A DNA stretch of 64,000 nucleotides from Phallusia mammillata (Eukaryota; Chordata; Ascidiacea; Phlebobranchia; Ascidiidae). This document shows positions 13,382 to 25,400 of this stretch, in pieces; position 1 is the stretch's first letter; every line of letters starts with the position of its first letter. The DNA lies in the NCBI GenBank assembly GCA_003260075.1, contig QLIY01000310.1, positions 89,077-153,076 of the forward strand. Reading direction: 5' to 3'. Position numbers and translations under genes: made by a program. The notes beneath the pieces were generated by a model, which was not told the DNA's origin, did not search any database, and saw only the letters and a list, made by a program, of their open reading frames with translations.

Positions 13382-15420
13382 AGAGATGGGCTTTTCGGAA
13401 AGCTAGATCTTAGAATTTTATCCCCGTCTCAATGCTGTCTGTTCGGTGTATCAAATAATTGCATGGTTGACCCTTCGAGGATTAGCAAGCGACAACGACA
13501 CAAATTTGCTAGTGTCTCAAACTCATGCTTGGCAAACAAATCCGAAAATGAACTTTTAAAGAACCTCCACACACAGTTGATTTTGTTTTTGTGTATATTG
13601 ATATTTTTATTCTAATTTACAAGAAGTCCCTACATTGCACTGGACATATTATGGTCACAGCATCTAATGGTGGTATCTGTCTTTCTAATGACAGTAAAGT
13701 ACAATCTGCTCATAGGTTGTTTAAGTCAAGCCCATACTTATATTGGAAATGGCAGCCACCCAACATATACAACAATCTGACTTGTTTTTGAGCCTTCAAT
13801 TCCTCTCAGATAAAACTACACCGGAAAGAATTATGTATTTAGAAACACAAACAGTAATTATGCCCATGTATGCATTAACTTTTTTAATGCTGACAGATTA
13901 ACCTGTTAGGGAAATACACCTGATTTTTGTCCTATCTGATCATGTAATCTTATTTTTAAAATGTTCGATCACAAACTGTTTCATGTCCGGCTTAAGTGTC
14001 TGCAACTCTCTGCACTAAACCGTATATAATGCACTAGTATGGCATTACTGTTTTTGCAAATTTAAGCTGTCGCATTGAAAACTTGACGTTATCCAAATTC
14101 AGCGGTAAACATTAGTACATTTTCTATTTTTTGTGGTTCTTTGATGATCACAATGTATTAGGTCTTCTTCCTATGACAAAACCTTTTGCTTGATTTTCTG
14201 ACTTCTCGTCAAAGGTATAAGGAACTCATTAGAAAAAATTAGACATAGTTTAGGGTGCTTGTTTGTTGTGTAGTCTTGTAATAGTGTGTTTCAGTTTCAC
14301 TTGCCATAAAATTAAAGTTGGTACATTGAAGTTGGAAATAACGATATATACCTTGTAAAATGTGTGTTTTTGGCAAAACTTTAGTCCAAATATAACTCAA
14401 GTTTTAATTTCTTTGTTTGTGGCACATTTTGAACATGCCCTGCTGGTCTATTAATACTCTGAATTTTGTACATTAAATTTAACCTAAACAAACCTGTCAT
14501 TAACGTGGCTTATTAAAACCACATATATGTTGCCATCATTATGCACATTGTTATTAGAACAAATGCCTTGAAAACATAGAAATGTACATATGTAACCAAA
14601 AATGTCTAACAATCATTTAACAAACAACCCACAATAGATATAGTGAGGTTTCAAAGAATATTATGAGAACTTTTCCCTGAAACGAAATCATGTTTTTGTT
14701 GTTGGCGGAACAAAGGCCTTCATTTTTCTGTAAATTTCGAATTTTAGTGAAATTTTTTGTATGTAAACAGATTATGTTCTATGTTTTGGCAAATGAGGCA
14801 AATTGGTTTACAACAACATTCGTTACATTCTGAAAACTTCAATGACACTAAAAAGTGCAAGAGGTTTGGGAAGACTTGTGTGAAAAATATCTTTAAAATC
14901 AATGAAAACAATATTGCAAAAAAATCTTTATTGGTATTTTTTGAGGCATGGTTTGTTGCTCTGTTAAACCGATACCTGGCAATATTCAAATGCTAACATT
15001 ACAACTTTTGTTGACTACATGTTCGACACTATTTTTCGTTTTTCTGTTCATTAACAACAGATTTACGTTTTTTATGGCGAATTTTCAGTTTGTGGGTCAT
15101 TGAGTGATATAAAAGCCTAAGCATATGTGTTGTTTTCCCGTCGCTGATTATTTCAACGTTCTATTTCTGATCAACTTTAAAGATGTTTTTAATACACTCC
15201 TTCGTCATTGGCTTCTATGTATCATTAATCAAGATTTTATACATCACGCCTTATTAAGCACAGCAAGCATTATATCTAAGTGAATTGTCGCCAAGCGCTC
15301 CCAAGGTTAAGGGTTCAAAGCCCGCCGCTTCCAATTATTTTGCTTTAATCGTCATTGCTCCAATCCTATAAGGAGTGTGACGGGTTAAACTGAATTGAAT
15401 TCACCAACCTTTGTTAAGAG
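13382..15420. other. KCTD5 3' UTR and intergenic DNA
   Basis: AT-rich sequence after the KCTD5 stop. The proximal part is presumably 3' UTR. The 81- and 79-codon overlapping open frames at 14744-14996 show no domain or splice support. Around 15280-15345 a tRNA B-box-like motif (GGGTTCAAAGCCC) hints at a degraded tRNA-derived repeat. Confidence 0.4.
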
Positions 15421-15436
15421 CTAACAAATATCAAAT

Positions 15437-15853
15437 GAGGCGGTCAGTTCCATCGCGGACTCGATGGTGTTTTCCGTCCAACGAGAATTGCACAATATTG
15501 CAACCAGTTTTAAAATATACTTTTGGCCAAAAATGGTAAAATAATGAATTTAATGGAAATGTAACTGCTACAACAACTTTTAACGAATCCCTGCCTATAA
15601 GAACTGATGCGTTATTTTTTGTCCTATCACCTTTTCCAACCCCCCCCCCGGTCAGTTCCATCGCGGACTCGATGGTGTTTTCCGTCCAACGAGAATTACA
15701 CAATATTGCAACCAGTTTTAAAAACATTAGACTTTGGGCCGAAAATGGTAAATAATGAATTTGTTGGAAATGTAACTGCTACAACAACTTTTAACGAATC
15801 CCTTTCTATAAGAACTGGTGCGTTATTTTTTTGTCCTATCACCTTTTCCAACA
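15437..15853. repeat. Duplicated 200-bp block around C10 (15640-15649)
   Basis: 15437-15639 recurs at 15650-15853 with several substitutions and indels, separated by ten C. The second copy runs into a plus-strand open frame (about 15720-15936) encoding an Asn/Thr-rich peptide with several N-glycosylation sequons. I do not recognise the peptide, and no start or splice context supports it. Confidence 0.75.
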
Positions 15854-16047
15854 ACAACAACGAAACAATTTTATTTAACTGTCAAACACTTAAAAATAAC
15901 GGTAACTGTTCGATGTACGATAATAAAACGCTGTAATTATCAAATAAACTGGTAAAAACTTCGTAGTTCAAGAGGCAATTTTTCAATAGTGTATAACTTG
16001 TTCCAAATTCAGTGTCTGTAGATACTTCCCTTTCCCCTGAAAACCTA

Positions 16048-17401
16048 TTATTCCAATTCGACCACCTCCTAAAAAACAAAAGTAAAACTTAAGTTTGAAA
16101 AATGCTCAACCGTTAGGTGGCGGTGCGGAGCCGGTCGATAAAGGATTTGTTACTGGACCGAGAAAAAAATATGCAGGCTTATTTGAATATTTTCACAACT
16201 ACGTGGCAGCACTATATTGCGGCAAAAATGTCAATGCTTTTCACCAACCAACGTCCATTTCACTGCTTTTTTAGCAACATAGCGTGTTGTGTAGCGCGTA
16301 TATTGTCATAAAAGTAGGTGTAGGGCTAAACGAGTGACCAACACTGGTAAACGGACCATTACCGTAACCTATGTAACCTTTAAAGGTATATTTCAAAAGA
16401 TGTAGTCTACAAGGTGTCCCATTATGATCATCCACAAGTTACAAAAGTTTTTTTGTAACAATCAGAAAATACCTCGTCATAATCTGGTGCCACTCTGCTA
16501 GTCGGCTTGCTCTTGCGTTCCCTTGGAATGTTGTAGAATATGTATCCTGTAACTCCGAGATAGATAAGAGCTGACAGAGCTTGGTAAAGCATAATGCTGC
16601 TCAAAAAAAGGGTGGGATTCGAACCAACCGAATCTGTGAGTATATCGATGACCGGCATCGGTTGAGGTGTTGTGCTACTGTCAAGGCCAGCGGTCTAAAA
16701 AGCAAGATTAGCTGTTGTTCGACAAGGTATAGTATACATAGACTATAGTTTGTGAGTGTGGCGCAACTTGCTGAAATCGTACGTTTGGTTGGAAACGTAG
16801 CTCTAGTGCAGCAGCAGTACTATTATGGTATACATCGCATTGCAATTGATAAACCTTTAACTATTAACGATTTCTAACCCCTAAAAGCAGGATATACAGC
16901 ATAAAAGTCCACAAAAGAAATTACATGAGAGGCCAATCTTACAAACAGAGGTAATTTATGATAATAGAACGTATATGATAAACTACATTTGTGAGATTTT
17001 TGGAGCTGCACCTTTGTCAAACAAGTAACGCTTAGTTTGAGTTCAAAGATTACCGCATAAACTATGTAAATAACGTACTACTTCATTGCATAAACTTGTG
17101 CTGCAGCAGATTTCTTGAGATGAACTTGAAGGGCAGTCACCGGAAGTAGCACAGCCTTTTGACACTAAAAACAAGCACAGAAAGTTATTTGTGGGCATAA
17201 CTCCTCTTGCTATATACACCACATACCTCCATCACCAGAAACAACCGTTAAACATTGGTTAATTGATGTGCAATTTTGAAGCTGTGCATTACAGGCGCTA
17301 TCGCTGACTTGAGCAGTGCAGTTGTAGCATTGAAAGCCATTTACTATCGCGCTGTGACCAAACACAACCAAGAAGACCAAGGAAAATCGTAGACCTACCA
17401 T
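16048..17401 (-). CDS. Ly6/uPAR three-finger domain type I membrane protein
   Basis: Four exons, 17227-17401, 17082-17164, 16473-16694 and 16048-16068, join in phase to 166 aa. Residues 1-22 form a signal peptide (MVGLRFSLVFLVVFGHSAIVNG). The mature protein begins FQCYNC and has ten cysteines ending in CCSTSLCN, the hallmark CCxxxxCN of the LU (Ly6/uPAR) fold. A Thr/Ser-rich stalk follows. A hydrophobic segment (LYQALSALIYLGVTGYIF) is followed by basic residues (PRERKSK), and the tail ends in an acidic EEVVELE. That suggests a transmembrane anchor with a cytoplasmic tail, where most Ly6 proteins have a GPI anchor. The family includes receptor modulators and adhesion proteins; the ligand cannot be inferred. 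It is divergent from CCDC137, whose start lies about 0.9 kb away. Confidence 0.82.
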
Positions 17402-18100
17402 TATTTTGCTGAAATTATTGCCTCCTTAAAAACTAACCTACTTAAACTAATCCTAGCTCAAAAAAACTTAAATCTGCGACGACAAAAGGGAAGAGTTTAT
17501 ACTGTGACGTAACAGAAGCATATTGTAAAACAATAGAAATCAAATTAATATTTAATTCGTGATTTTGTTTTTAACTTTTAAAACCACTCAGTGTAGAATT
17601 ATTAAAGATAACATTCATTGCAAAAAATATTTAAGTCACATTTTTTGCGTTACAGTAAATGGCAAGGTAATAAACAAACGGATCATTTGCTATAATTGAT
17701 AAATGTATGATAAAAATACAGAGGGTAGAGAAGTACTTTGTTTTCGAATGGCCAACTTAGTTTTGTACTGTGGTCCTATTTATGTTGCTATTTTGTATCC
17801 AATTTAAGTCGGTTGATTAGTGAGTTTTCATTAGTAAGTAATGTTCGTTTCAAATTAATTGTTTGAAAGTGCAACATACGTTACCACGTGTAGTGTGTAT
17901 TGTTTTGGTTGCGTTATCTATTTTGGCTTTGTATAATTTATACAACGTTTGACACAAGTAATTCTTGAATAAATTGTACCTTAAACTTAAATTTAGAATC
18001 TCCCAGCTTATTGCTTGGTGGATGAAGACAAAGTAAGCCGTAATGCTATACATTTAAGTTCATCAAAATTTTCCCTACAATTTTGAGACATACATATTTC

Positions 18101-18183
<83 letters not shown>

Positions 18184-18288
18184 ACCATTAATGGCACTCG
18201 TTTGAAAAAATATTAAAACCACGAATATTTTCACTTTACCAGCCTTGTGAGTCTTAAATTATTTTATATTTTGTCTTACAAGGGAAAA
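17402..18288. promoter_or_regulatory. Divergent promoter region, Ly6 gene / CCDC137
   Basis: About 890 bp between two start codons pointing apart. It contains the C80 tract at 18102-18181 close to CCDC137. No TATA box or known motif is claimed. Short open frames here are not supported; one is only poly-glycine read from the C tract. Confidence 0.45.
18102..18181. repeat. Poly-C tract, 80 nt
   Basis: Eighty uninterrupted C residues about 110 bp upstream of the CCDC137 ATG. Unlike the ten-base C runs elsewhere, I see no duplicated sequence on its two sides. It may be a true homopolymer (G-quadruplex-prone on the minus strand) or a gap-filling artefact. Confidence 0.95.
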
Positions 18289-18858
18289 ATGGGTAAACAC
18301 AACAGAAAAAAACTTGAAAAGAAAAGTAATTCTGTTTCCAAGCGAAAGGACCCGATCTATTTGAAATATCAGGAGGATCAAAAATGTCCCAGCAAACAGA
18401 GTGAACTTCTTTCCGTTAATCAAGACACAATTAAAAAGAAAAGAAAGGGAAATTTGTCAAATAAATATCAACAATTGCCTGGTGAAACAGATTTCCAGTT
18501 TCTGCGTCGGATAAACCATGATGTTAGTTATGTTGTGAAAGCATCAAGAGGAATACCTGATACACAACCTGAAATTGTGGAAGATAAAGCTGTAAAAAAA
18601 CTCAAACTCAAACAGAAGAAACGGCTTTTTGAAAAGAAATTAAAACAGAAAACCAAACTGCAAGAAAAACGGGTCGATGAAATGGAAAAAAGTGTTTGGA
18701 AGGAAGACATCAAGTTTGGAGATGTTGTGTTAAGACCTCCGGAGCTGAAATCAAAACCTCGTAAAGTGGACTTAAAGGAAAATGTATCTGCTAAAAAGAA
18801 TTTTTCATTTTTGTCAAAATTTTCTACTGATGGTGCTGGTTTTAAACTCAAGTCCTAA
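18289..18858 (+). CDS. CCDC137: CCDC137-like basic coiled-coil protein
   Basis: Intronless 189-aa open frame. It is lysine-rich throughout, with the conserved segment ETDFQFLRRINHDV matching CCDC137 ESDGAYIHRM-type sequence, a charged helix (about 113-143, KKLKLKQKKRLFEKKLKQ) and the diagnostic IKFGDVVLRPPEL, very close to vertebrate TVKFGEVVLQPPEL. CCDC137 is a chromosome-periphery/nucleolar protein also described as a retinoic-acid-receptor-resistance factor. The chosen start is MGKHNRKK, because the in-frame codons upstream have no ATG. A strong 3' splice site (pyrimidine-rich, ending TTACAAG) lies 7 bp before the ATG, so the mRNA has either an upstream untranslated exon or a trans-spliced leader, which is common in tunicates. 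Confidence 0.85.
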   Translation: MGKHNRKKLEKKSNSVSKRKDPIYLKYQEDQKCPSKQSELLSVNQDTIKKKRKGNLSNKYQQLPGETDFQFLRRINHDVSYVVKASRGIPDTQPEIVEDKAVKKLKLKQKKRLFEKKLKQKTKLQEKRVDEMEKSVWKEDIKFGDVVLRPPELKSKPRKVDLKENVSAKKNFSFLSKFSTDGAGFKLKS

Positions 18859-18926
18859 AACTATTGTTTTACAATCACAACCTCATTTTAAATTAACTAA
18901 CGCTAGACATAATGTATAAACGAGTA

Positions 18927-19128
18927 TTGCTCTTCCAGCAGTTTTATTATAAATAATCGATGTTTCGACGTCCCATACAAGTTGCCTTCATCAGGGTAAT
19001 GGCATATCTTGCAATAATTTTTTTTGAAAAGCGACAATTGCAACAAAACACACACTCAAAACAGCGTATGTTTCTGGTATAGGACATCGAAACGTTGATT
19101 ATTTATAATAAAACTGCTGGAAGAGCAA
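18927..19128. mobile_element. TA-target MITE, 202 bp
   Basis: Terminal inverted repeats of nearly 50 bp start TTGCTCTTCCAGCAG and end with its complement. The element is flanked by TA on both sides (18925-18926, 19129-19130), typical of Tc1/mariner-derived non-autonomous elements. It lies just downstream of CCDC137. Confidence 0.85.
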
Positions 19129-19428
19129 TATTTGTTTGAACAACATTATTTTGCCTTTGCTTCTTTTGACAAAAGTTGGTCTAGTGTTGTGACATAAATA
19201 TTTATCAAACATTGTAATGCGTTTCAACAGTGCTATTATCCTCCATGTTAAAACATCTGCATCAAAGTATTCATTATATTTAAGCTCAGTGACAAATTTG
19301 TTGACCAAAAATTGAAACTTTACATTTATACATTTTGAAGGATCCTAAAAGTTTTTTTTTCTGCACAGGGCTAAAATCATGTAGCTTTTTTAATTGTTTG
19401 TGTATCATGTGTAAGATTGTTCAGAAAT

Positions 19429-22400
19429 ATGGGAGGAACTCAAACTAAAAGTCAAGAAAAGGAATTGTGCATACAACTACACAATGCTATTGCAGGTATC
19501 TGTGCATAAAACAACCAAAGGATTGTCTGCATATATAAGTTAAAATTGATTGTGAAAAGGCTTTGTTTTGTGATTATTGTGGTGTTTTTACTAAAAAATG
19601 CAAAAGATTTTGAAGTAAAAAGGACATTCTTTAATTGTTGCTGCCATTACTGATTTGCCTAAATGTGTAACAGTAAATCTTGTCCTTTTTGGATGTCTAT
19701 TTGGGTAATTGTATTCACCACAAGAGCGAACAGACACTTTTATGGCTTTCATAGACATTCATATCGCAACATTGCTAGTCCATTTTTTTGCTTAATCAAA
19801 GGCACATCCGCATGTTACACACATGTGTGTTGGGCATGTTTATACAACACACATGTGATAGTAAAGTAAACCTCTATTTCCGCTGGATGTGTACATACCA
19901 TTACCCATGTCCTTTACAACGGTTCAATACACCTGTGCTACACCTTGGCAAAATACCTGTTTAGGGTTAGGCCTAACCTTCTCATGTCATTTTTTTGTAT
20001 TTATACTTGGTAATGGCATCATCTGAAGTATTATAGATAATTGTTGGTGTCAACTATTTTAATAGAAATTCTTGCTGTAATCTTTGGGGATGGGTAAAAG
20101 TAAAAATGTGACACACTGCATTTAAAGATTGGAAAAGTTTATTTTTATATTTGGACATGTTTTTACTATGTGTGTCCAAAGTTTTTTTAAAAATAGTATA
20201 AAATAAAGATGTTGCAGTAATATTTGCCCAAAACTGTTTGTCTTTTTATTGCTAATTTTAAGACTGATCATTTTTATTTCTTGATCTTTTAGATGGAAAC
20301 GGTGATGCTGCTCGGGAACTTCTCATGTGTCGTGCGGTGAATCCCAACAATAAACTGTTTGTTCACAGTCGAAAGCTCGATCCACCGTTGTTTACAGCAG
20401 TGGAAAATAATTGTCTGTCCTTAGTGGAGATGCTACTGCAGTACGATGCAAAAATATCGACTTTTAACAGAAATGGTGAGTAGCTACTGAGCCTTTAGGT
20501 TTGGATACATTGCCAATAGAAAAATCTTAACTTTCGAGGAAAAGTTTTTTAAATGTTTTGTTTTTTATGCAGTTGTTTTTTTCCACTGTGTAGATATATT
20601 TGTTTTTGATGTAAATATATCATTGCATATATTGCAACTGTACTGTATTGTTTACATAGTTTCCCAAACGATGCAAAACTGAATTACATTTGCATCCAAG
20701 CTAAAAGTACACACACCAAAGCATTTAAAAACATCAATTATTATCAAGCACATAATTAGCCAATCAAATTACAGGCTGCACACCGTTACATGTTGCTGTG
20801 GCACAAAACCTAGAAGAGATTGCTGAGACACTTATTCGTCACAATGCTAATCCCTCTGCACCAAATCTTCACGGGGAGTCATCACTTCATGTTGCTGCCA
20901 CCTATGGACTAGTCAACATGACAGAATTGCTTTTAAGGTATAAATGTGCTAAACTTTGCATTAAAGATTGGTGTTGAAAATTCAACAACCCCTTTCATGA
21001 TGATTTTTTTACTTCATTCTTCTTTGTTATACAACTTTCATTTTGTACCTTTTTTAAAATTTTGTTTTGAACTTATATATATTTTTCTAAAAATTTAGGA
21101 TGAAATTTTCAAAATTTATTGTAAGACTTTTTTTTATTTCATGTCTAAGTCCCAACAGCAATGTTTGTTTTAATATTGACAAAGTACTAAAGAATATTAC
21201 CCTAGGAAAAAAAGTACGTAAAAATTTACACAGGCTATAAAAATCATAAAAAGTATATAGTTGTGTTAAAAAAAAATTCGGAATTTCATCTTGATATTTT
21301 TTTAGTTCTGGAGCATCAGTGAACAGTCGTGGAAAATTAAATCGGACTCCACTTCATTCTGCATGTGCAATCCCAGGCAATACCAGCATGGCAATGTCAT
21401 TACTCAACCATGGAGCAGACCCAGACTTACAAGACGAGGAATTAAAAACTCCATTGCACTATCTGGCCCAATTGGGAAATTCACAGGTCAGTGAAAACAA
21501 TAAACTAGGGCCTGTTTGGCATTTTTCTTCTACCGTAGTGATATTACTAAACTTTTTGAACGTGACGTAAAAAAGCCATATATTGTTGCCAATAATTTTT
21601 GTAACCTTATTACACTGGAAAAAAAGCTTTTTATATATTTTGTAAAATATTGAATTTGCTTTGTCATCTAAAAATCCAGTCTGTTTTTCGGCATCATGTC
21701 TCAGTACCTAGTTTTTGTTCATTCATGATATAGAAAAAAAACACTCTTTAGCTTTGTAAGAGTTCTATTGGACAACTGTATTCCTTTTTGGTATCTGTGC
21801 ATCTTAAAATATTCTTAAAATTCATGTCGAACAACGATTTTTATATGTAGGGCATTGATATTCTTTTACAAGCTGGTGCATGTAAAAACTCATCGGATGT
21901 AAATGGAAAATCGGCTCTTCACGTTAGCGTAGAAAGTGAAGAAATCTCTGCAACTCGAGCTCTTCTCAGACACCAGTAAGTGTTTCCATTCTGTGATGGA
22001 TAATAAAACCAGAACTGGCGATCCCCTACTACGAAGCTGGCATGTGCAGCATACGAGGCAGGCAACGGTGCTTGTGATTCGACTTTCAGCGGTTTCTCCA
22101 CTGGGCCTGTGTAGCTCAGTTGGTAGAGCACGAGTCCTGGAAAGACTCCTGTCGTAGGTTCGAATCTCACCGCAGGCTAGATTTTTCTAGCCTATGCCTT
22201 GCCAACACCTTTCATGTGGTAATGCTTGGGAGACAGACTGATTCAGTACAATACCTCTAATAGGAGCATGATAAAACCAGAATTAATTTAGAACTAACAT
22301 GTTATACATAAAATACAAGTAACCAACAATGTAATGAAACTGCAAATATGGGAAACGATTATTATTCTGTTTGTATGTCAGAAGCAGATAAATTATAAAA

Positions 22401-25400
22401 TATGCAGCAAATTTTAAACTTCAGTTTTTTTAGGGGTCCCCCTTATTACTAAAACACTGAGGGTGGCAAAATTTTATCAAAGCAGAATAAAAGTTACAGA
22501 CTAAAAAGTTTGTTAAGTCTTGATGTATGTGTTCTCTCTTGCACATTTTTTAACACCAATGTATACATTAACACTAATTAAAAAAATATTTAAATATTTT
22601 TCAGGTGTGATGTGAACTGGCAGGACTCAAGCGGACAAACCCCACTTTACAAGGCTACAGAAAAGGAATACAGCGAGCTAGTTTCGATTCTGCTGTTAAA
22701 TGGTGCGGATGCCAATATACCCTCTTCATCTGTGATGTATCCAATCAGAACTGCTGTGTGGAAGAAAAATATCAACATCACAAAAGTTGGTTTGTGTATT
22801 TTGATTGTTTCATCCCAATAAGAGTTCAATTTATGCTAAATAAACTTTGTTGCCACATAAGGCTGAGTGGTCAATGCAACCGCCTTATGTTCACAGGGTT
22901 GTGAGTTATAATCCTGTCTCAGTCACATGTATTTTCCTAAGCAAGAAACTCAAAGGCATGGCTTCAACTTAGTAGCTCCCGATATGTTGAATTAAACTTC
23001 ACCAACAGCATAAGTCAAAAATAATTCATGGACTTGCAATAAAAACATGAAGGTCAACAGCATTCTTAATGCATTCAGACCGTGTCCACACACCGAGGAC
23101 AAACATGAAACAAATAAGTTCAGTTATCTCATAGAAATATTAAAATAGCTTACACGAGGTGCCATATAATTAATTAAGCCAGTGTTCGGATCATTTTAAT
23201 GTTTCAATTTGGCACCTTTCTGTACTGTGATCTATATACAAATGAGTTGTTATCACTATTCTGCTTTAAACAGTTTTTGTAAAAAAAATTTGTAAATGTC
23301 TTTTTTAAATGCAAACTTTTCAGTTTTATTTTGGGCCAAAATGATATCAAACTTGTTAATTCCATAAAAATATTTCATTATAGTCATTGCTGGACAATGG
23401 TGCAAACGTTAATGCCACCGACCGAACTGGAATAACTCCTTTGCATGTTGCCTGTCTGTACGGAAACATAGATGAAGAAAATGACATATCACTGGTAGAA
23501 ATATTACTTGGTGCTGGAGCTAATATCGACGCACAGTGTAGCAAACACAGACGGACACCTTTACACAATGCTGTTGAATGTGGAAATGAGGAGGTACACC
23601 TAAGAAATTTTCAATTGCTGTTTAAACCCTTTTAGTGCAGACATTTTTACCTGGTCATAACTTGCATGCCGAATTTCAAAATGTACAATAAAAAAATTTA
23701 TTGATTTGAGATGAGTAATCTACAAGTGAAATCCACAATAAAATTTTTAGCTATTTAAATCCGAGAGTCAATTACACTCAATAATAGGATTCAATTTATG
23801 CCTCAATTGCAAGGTTAAACTCGTTTATATGTTTTCCTTTTGTAAAAATCATGTCAGTAGCAAGTAACGATTAAGCAATTATAACACATACCTAAACACA
23901 TTGCTTTGCAATAAATTCAAAATTTTGTTGTGGGCTTGTAAGTAATAAAATCATTCATGTTAATTATATACTCTACATTGCAGAAAGTTGAAAAAAATAA
24001 TAGGATTCTGGATTCGAATTAACTATTCTAGGATAAATCTAAATAATTTCTTCAATAATTTAGAGTAGTATACTACTTGAATTGCATACCCCATCCATGA
24101 TGAATAAATGTTTTTTGTTTTCAATATTTGTTGTGAAGATCGTTGTACTTCTTCTACAAAATGGTGCTAACTCCTCTTTACTGGATTCAAAAGGAAAATC
24201 AGCACTTTCTCTGGCAACAACAGAAAATATTTCGAATCTGCTCACAGAAACAGGTAACTGTTTTTGCTTAAAAGTCTAAATCCATGCGAAAATAAACGTG
24301 TCACAGTCCATGCACATGTAAGAAAGGATTGTGATTAAAGTTTGTAATTCGAGATCAAGCTAGTTTGATATAATGTTTGAAATTATATTTTGCCAAATGT
24401 CATGTTTGAGGGACTGTAAAGTGTTTTAGATTTTGAGCGCTTTTGTTGGAAGGAAAGATCATTCTTAGAAAGAAAATATTAGACTTTTCTTCAAGTTTGG
24501 CATTTTTGAGCCTTTTTTATGATTATTTAATATTCAGTAGCTTATGTTTATTGTGCAGTATAAACCTATATTAGGTACTTGTACTTTGTATTTATTTCTA
24601 CCATGTATACATAAACAATGACTTTTAACTACATTATTTCCTATTCTTAAACATTTGCCTTTTCATATCAGATGGGACAGGCCTCAATCTAACACCGTTG
24701 TCCCGGCGACGTGAGCAAAACGAAACTTCATCTCCTGGTGCCAGCATTCGAAGAATGAACTTCTACACCCGACCGAATCCTCTCCAAGCCAATAACATCC
24801 CATCTTCTGCAACTGGCCCCCCTCCTATTCCCCCAAGGGATAATCCCCACCCATCAGGGGTGCCATTTGGATTAAATGGTATATAAGTAAAAACAAAACT
24901 AATGTAAAGGACATTAGACTTACAATGGAGCAATACCTTCTTCAGAGAGAAACGTTTTTAGCAGTTTTGCACTGATAATTATAATATCTCTATGTCAGAT
25001 ACATGTTTAAACAAAATGTGGAATTATTTTGTTAATGAGTGTATTGTTTTGTCAGGCGAAAATGATTTGTGATAGGAATGCGAGTAATTAAGTGCTACAT
25101 TTTTTTTAATGTCTCAACTTGCAAATTTTTATTGTAACTATGTTTTAGACTTTGAGCCTCAGTTTCTGCTTGTTTGTATCATTTTACACTGTGATCCACA
25201 ACTTGTTTTTTGCTTAAACTTTTAATATTTTACTTTTATTTGAAGGAACTTTTCCAAGTGCCATCCCAGCTGGCGTTCCAATCATCCGTCATAACTTTAC
25301 TTGGTCGGCTCGTGATTCGACAAGCAATAACTCAGAAAATCACAACAACGGTTCAACGTGAGTAACTGAAACAACAGTTTTTTTACTCTCTAAGGGGCTT

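Noticed and set aside
18046..18234. Poly-glycine reading frame
   Set aside because: It is only the C80 tract translated on the minus strand; the same applies to 39868-40074 with the G36 tract.
22105..22177. Functional tRNA gene (anticodon GGA)
   Set aside because: Mismatched T stem, no serine-type variable arm, and it sits inside a repeat bounded by target duplications; better called a SINE.
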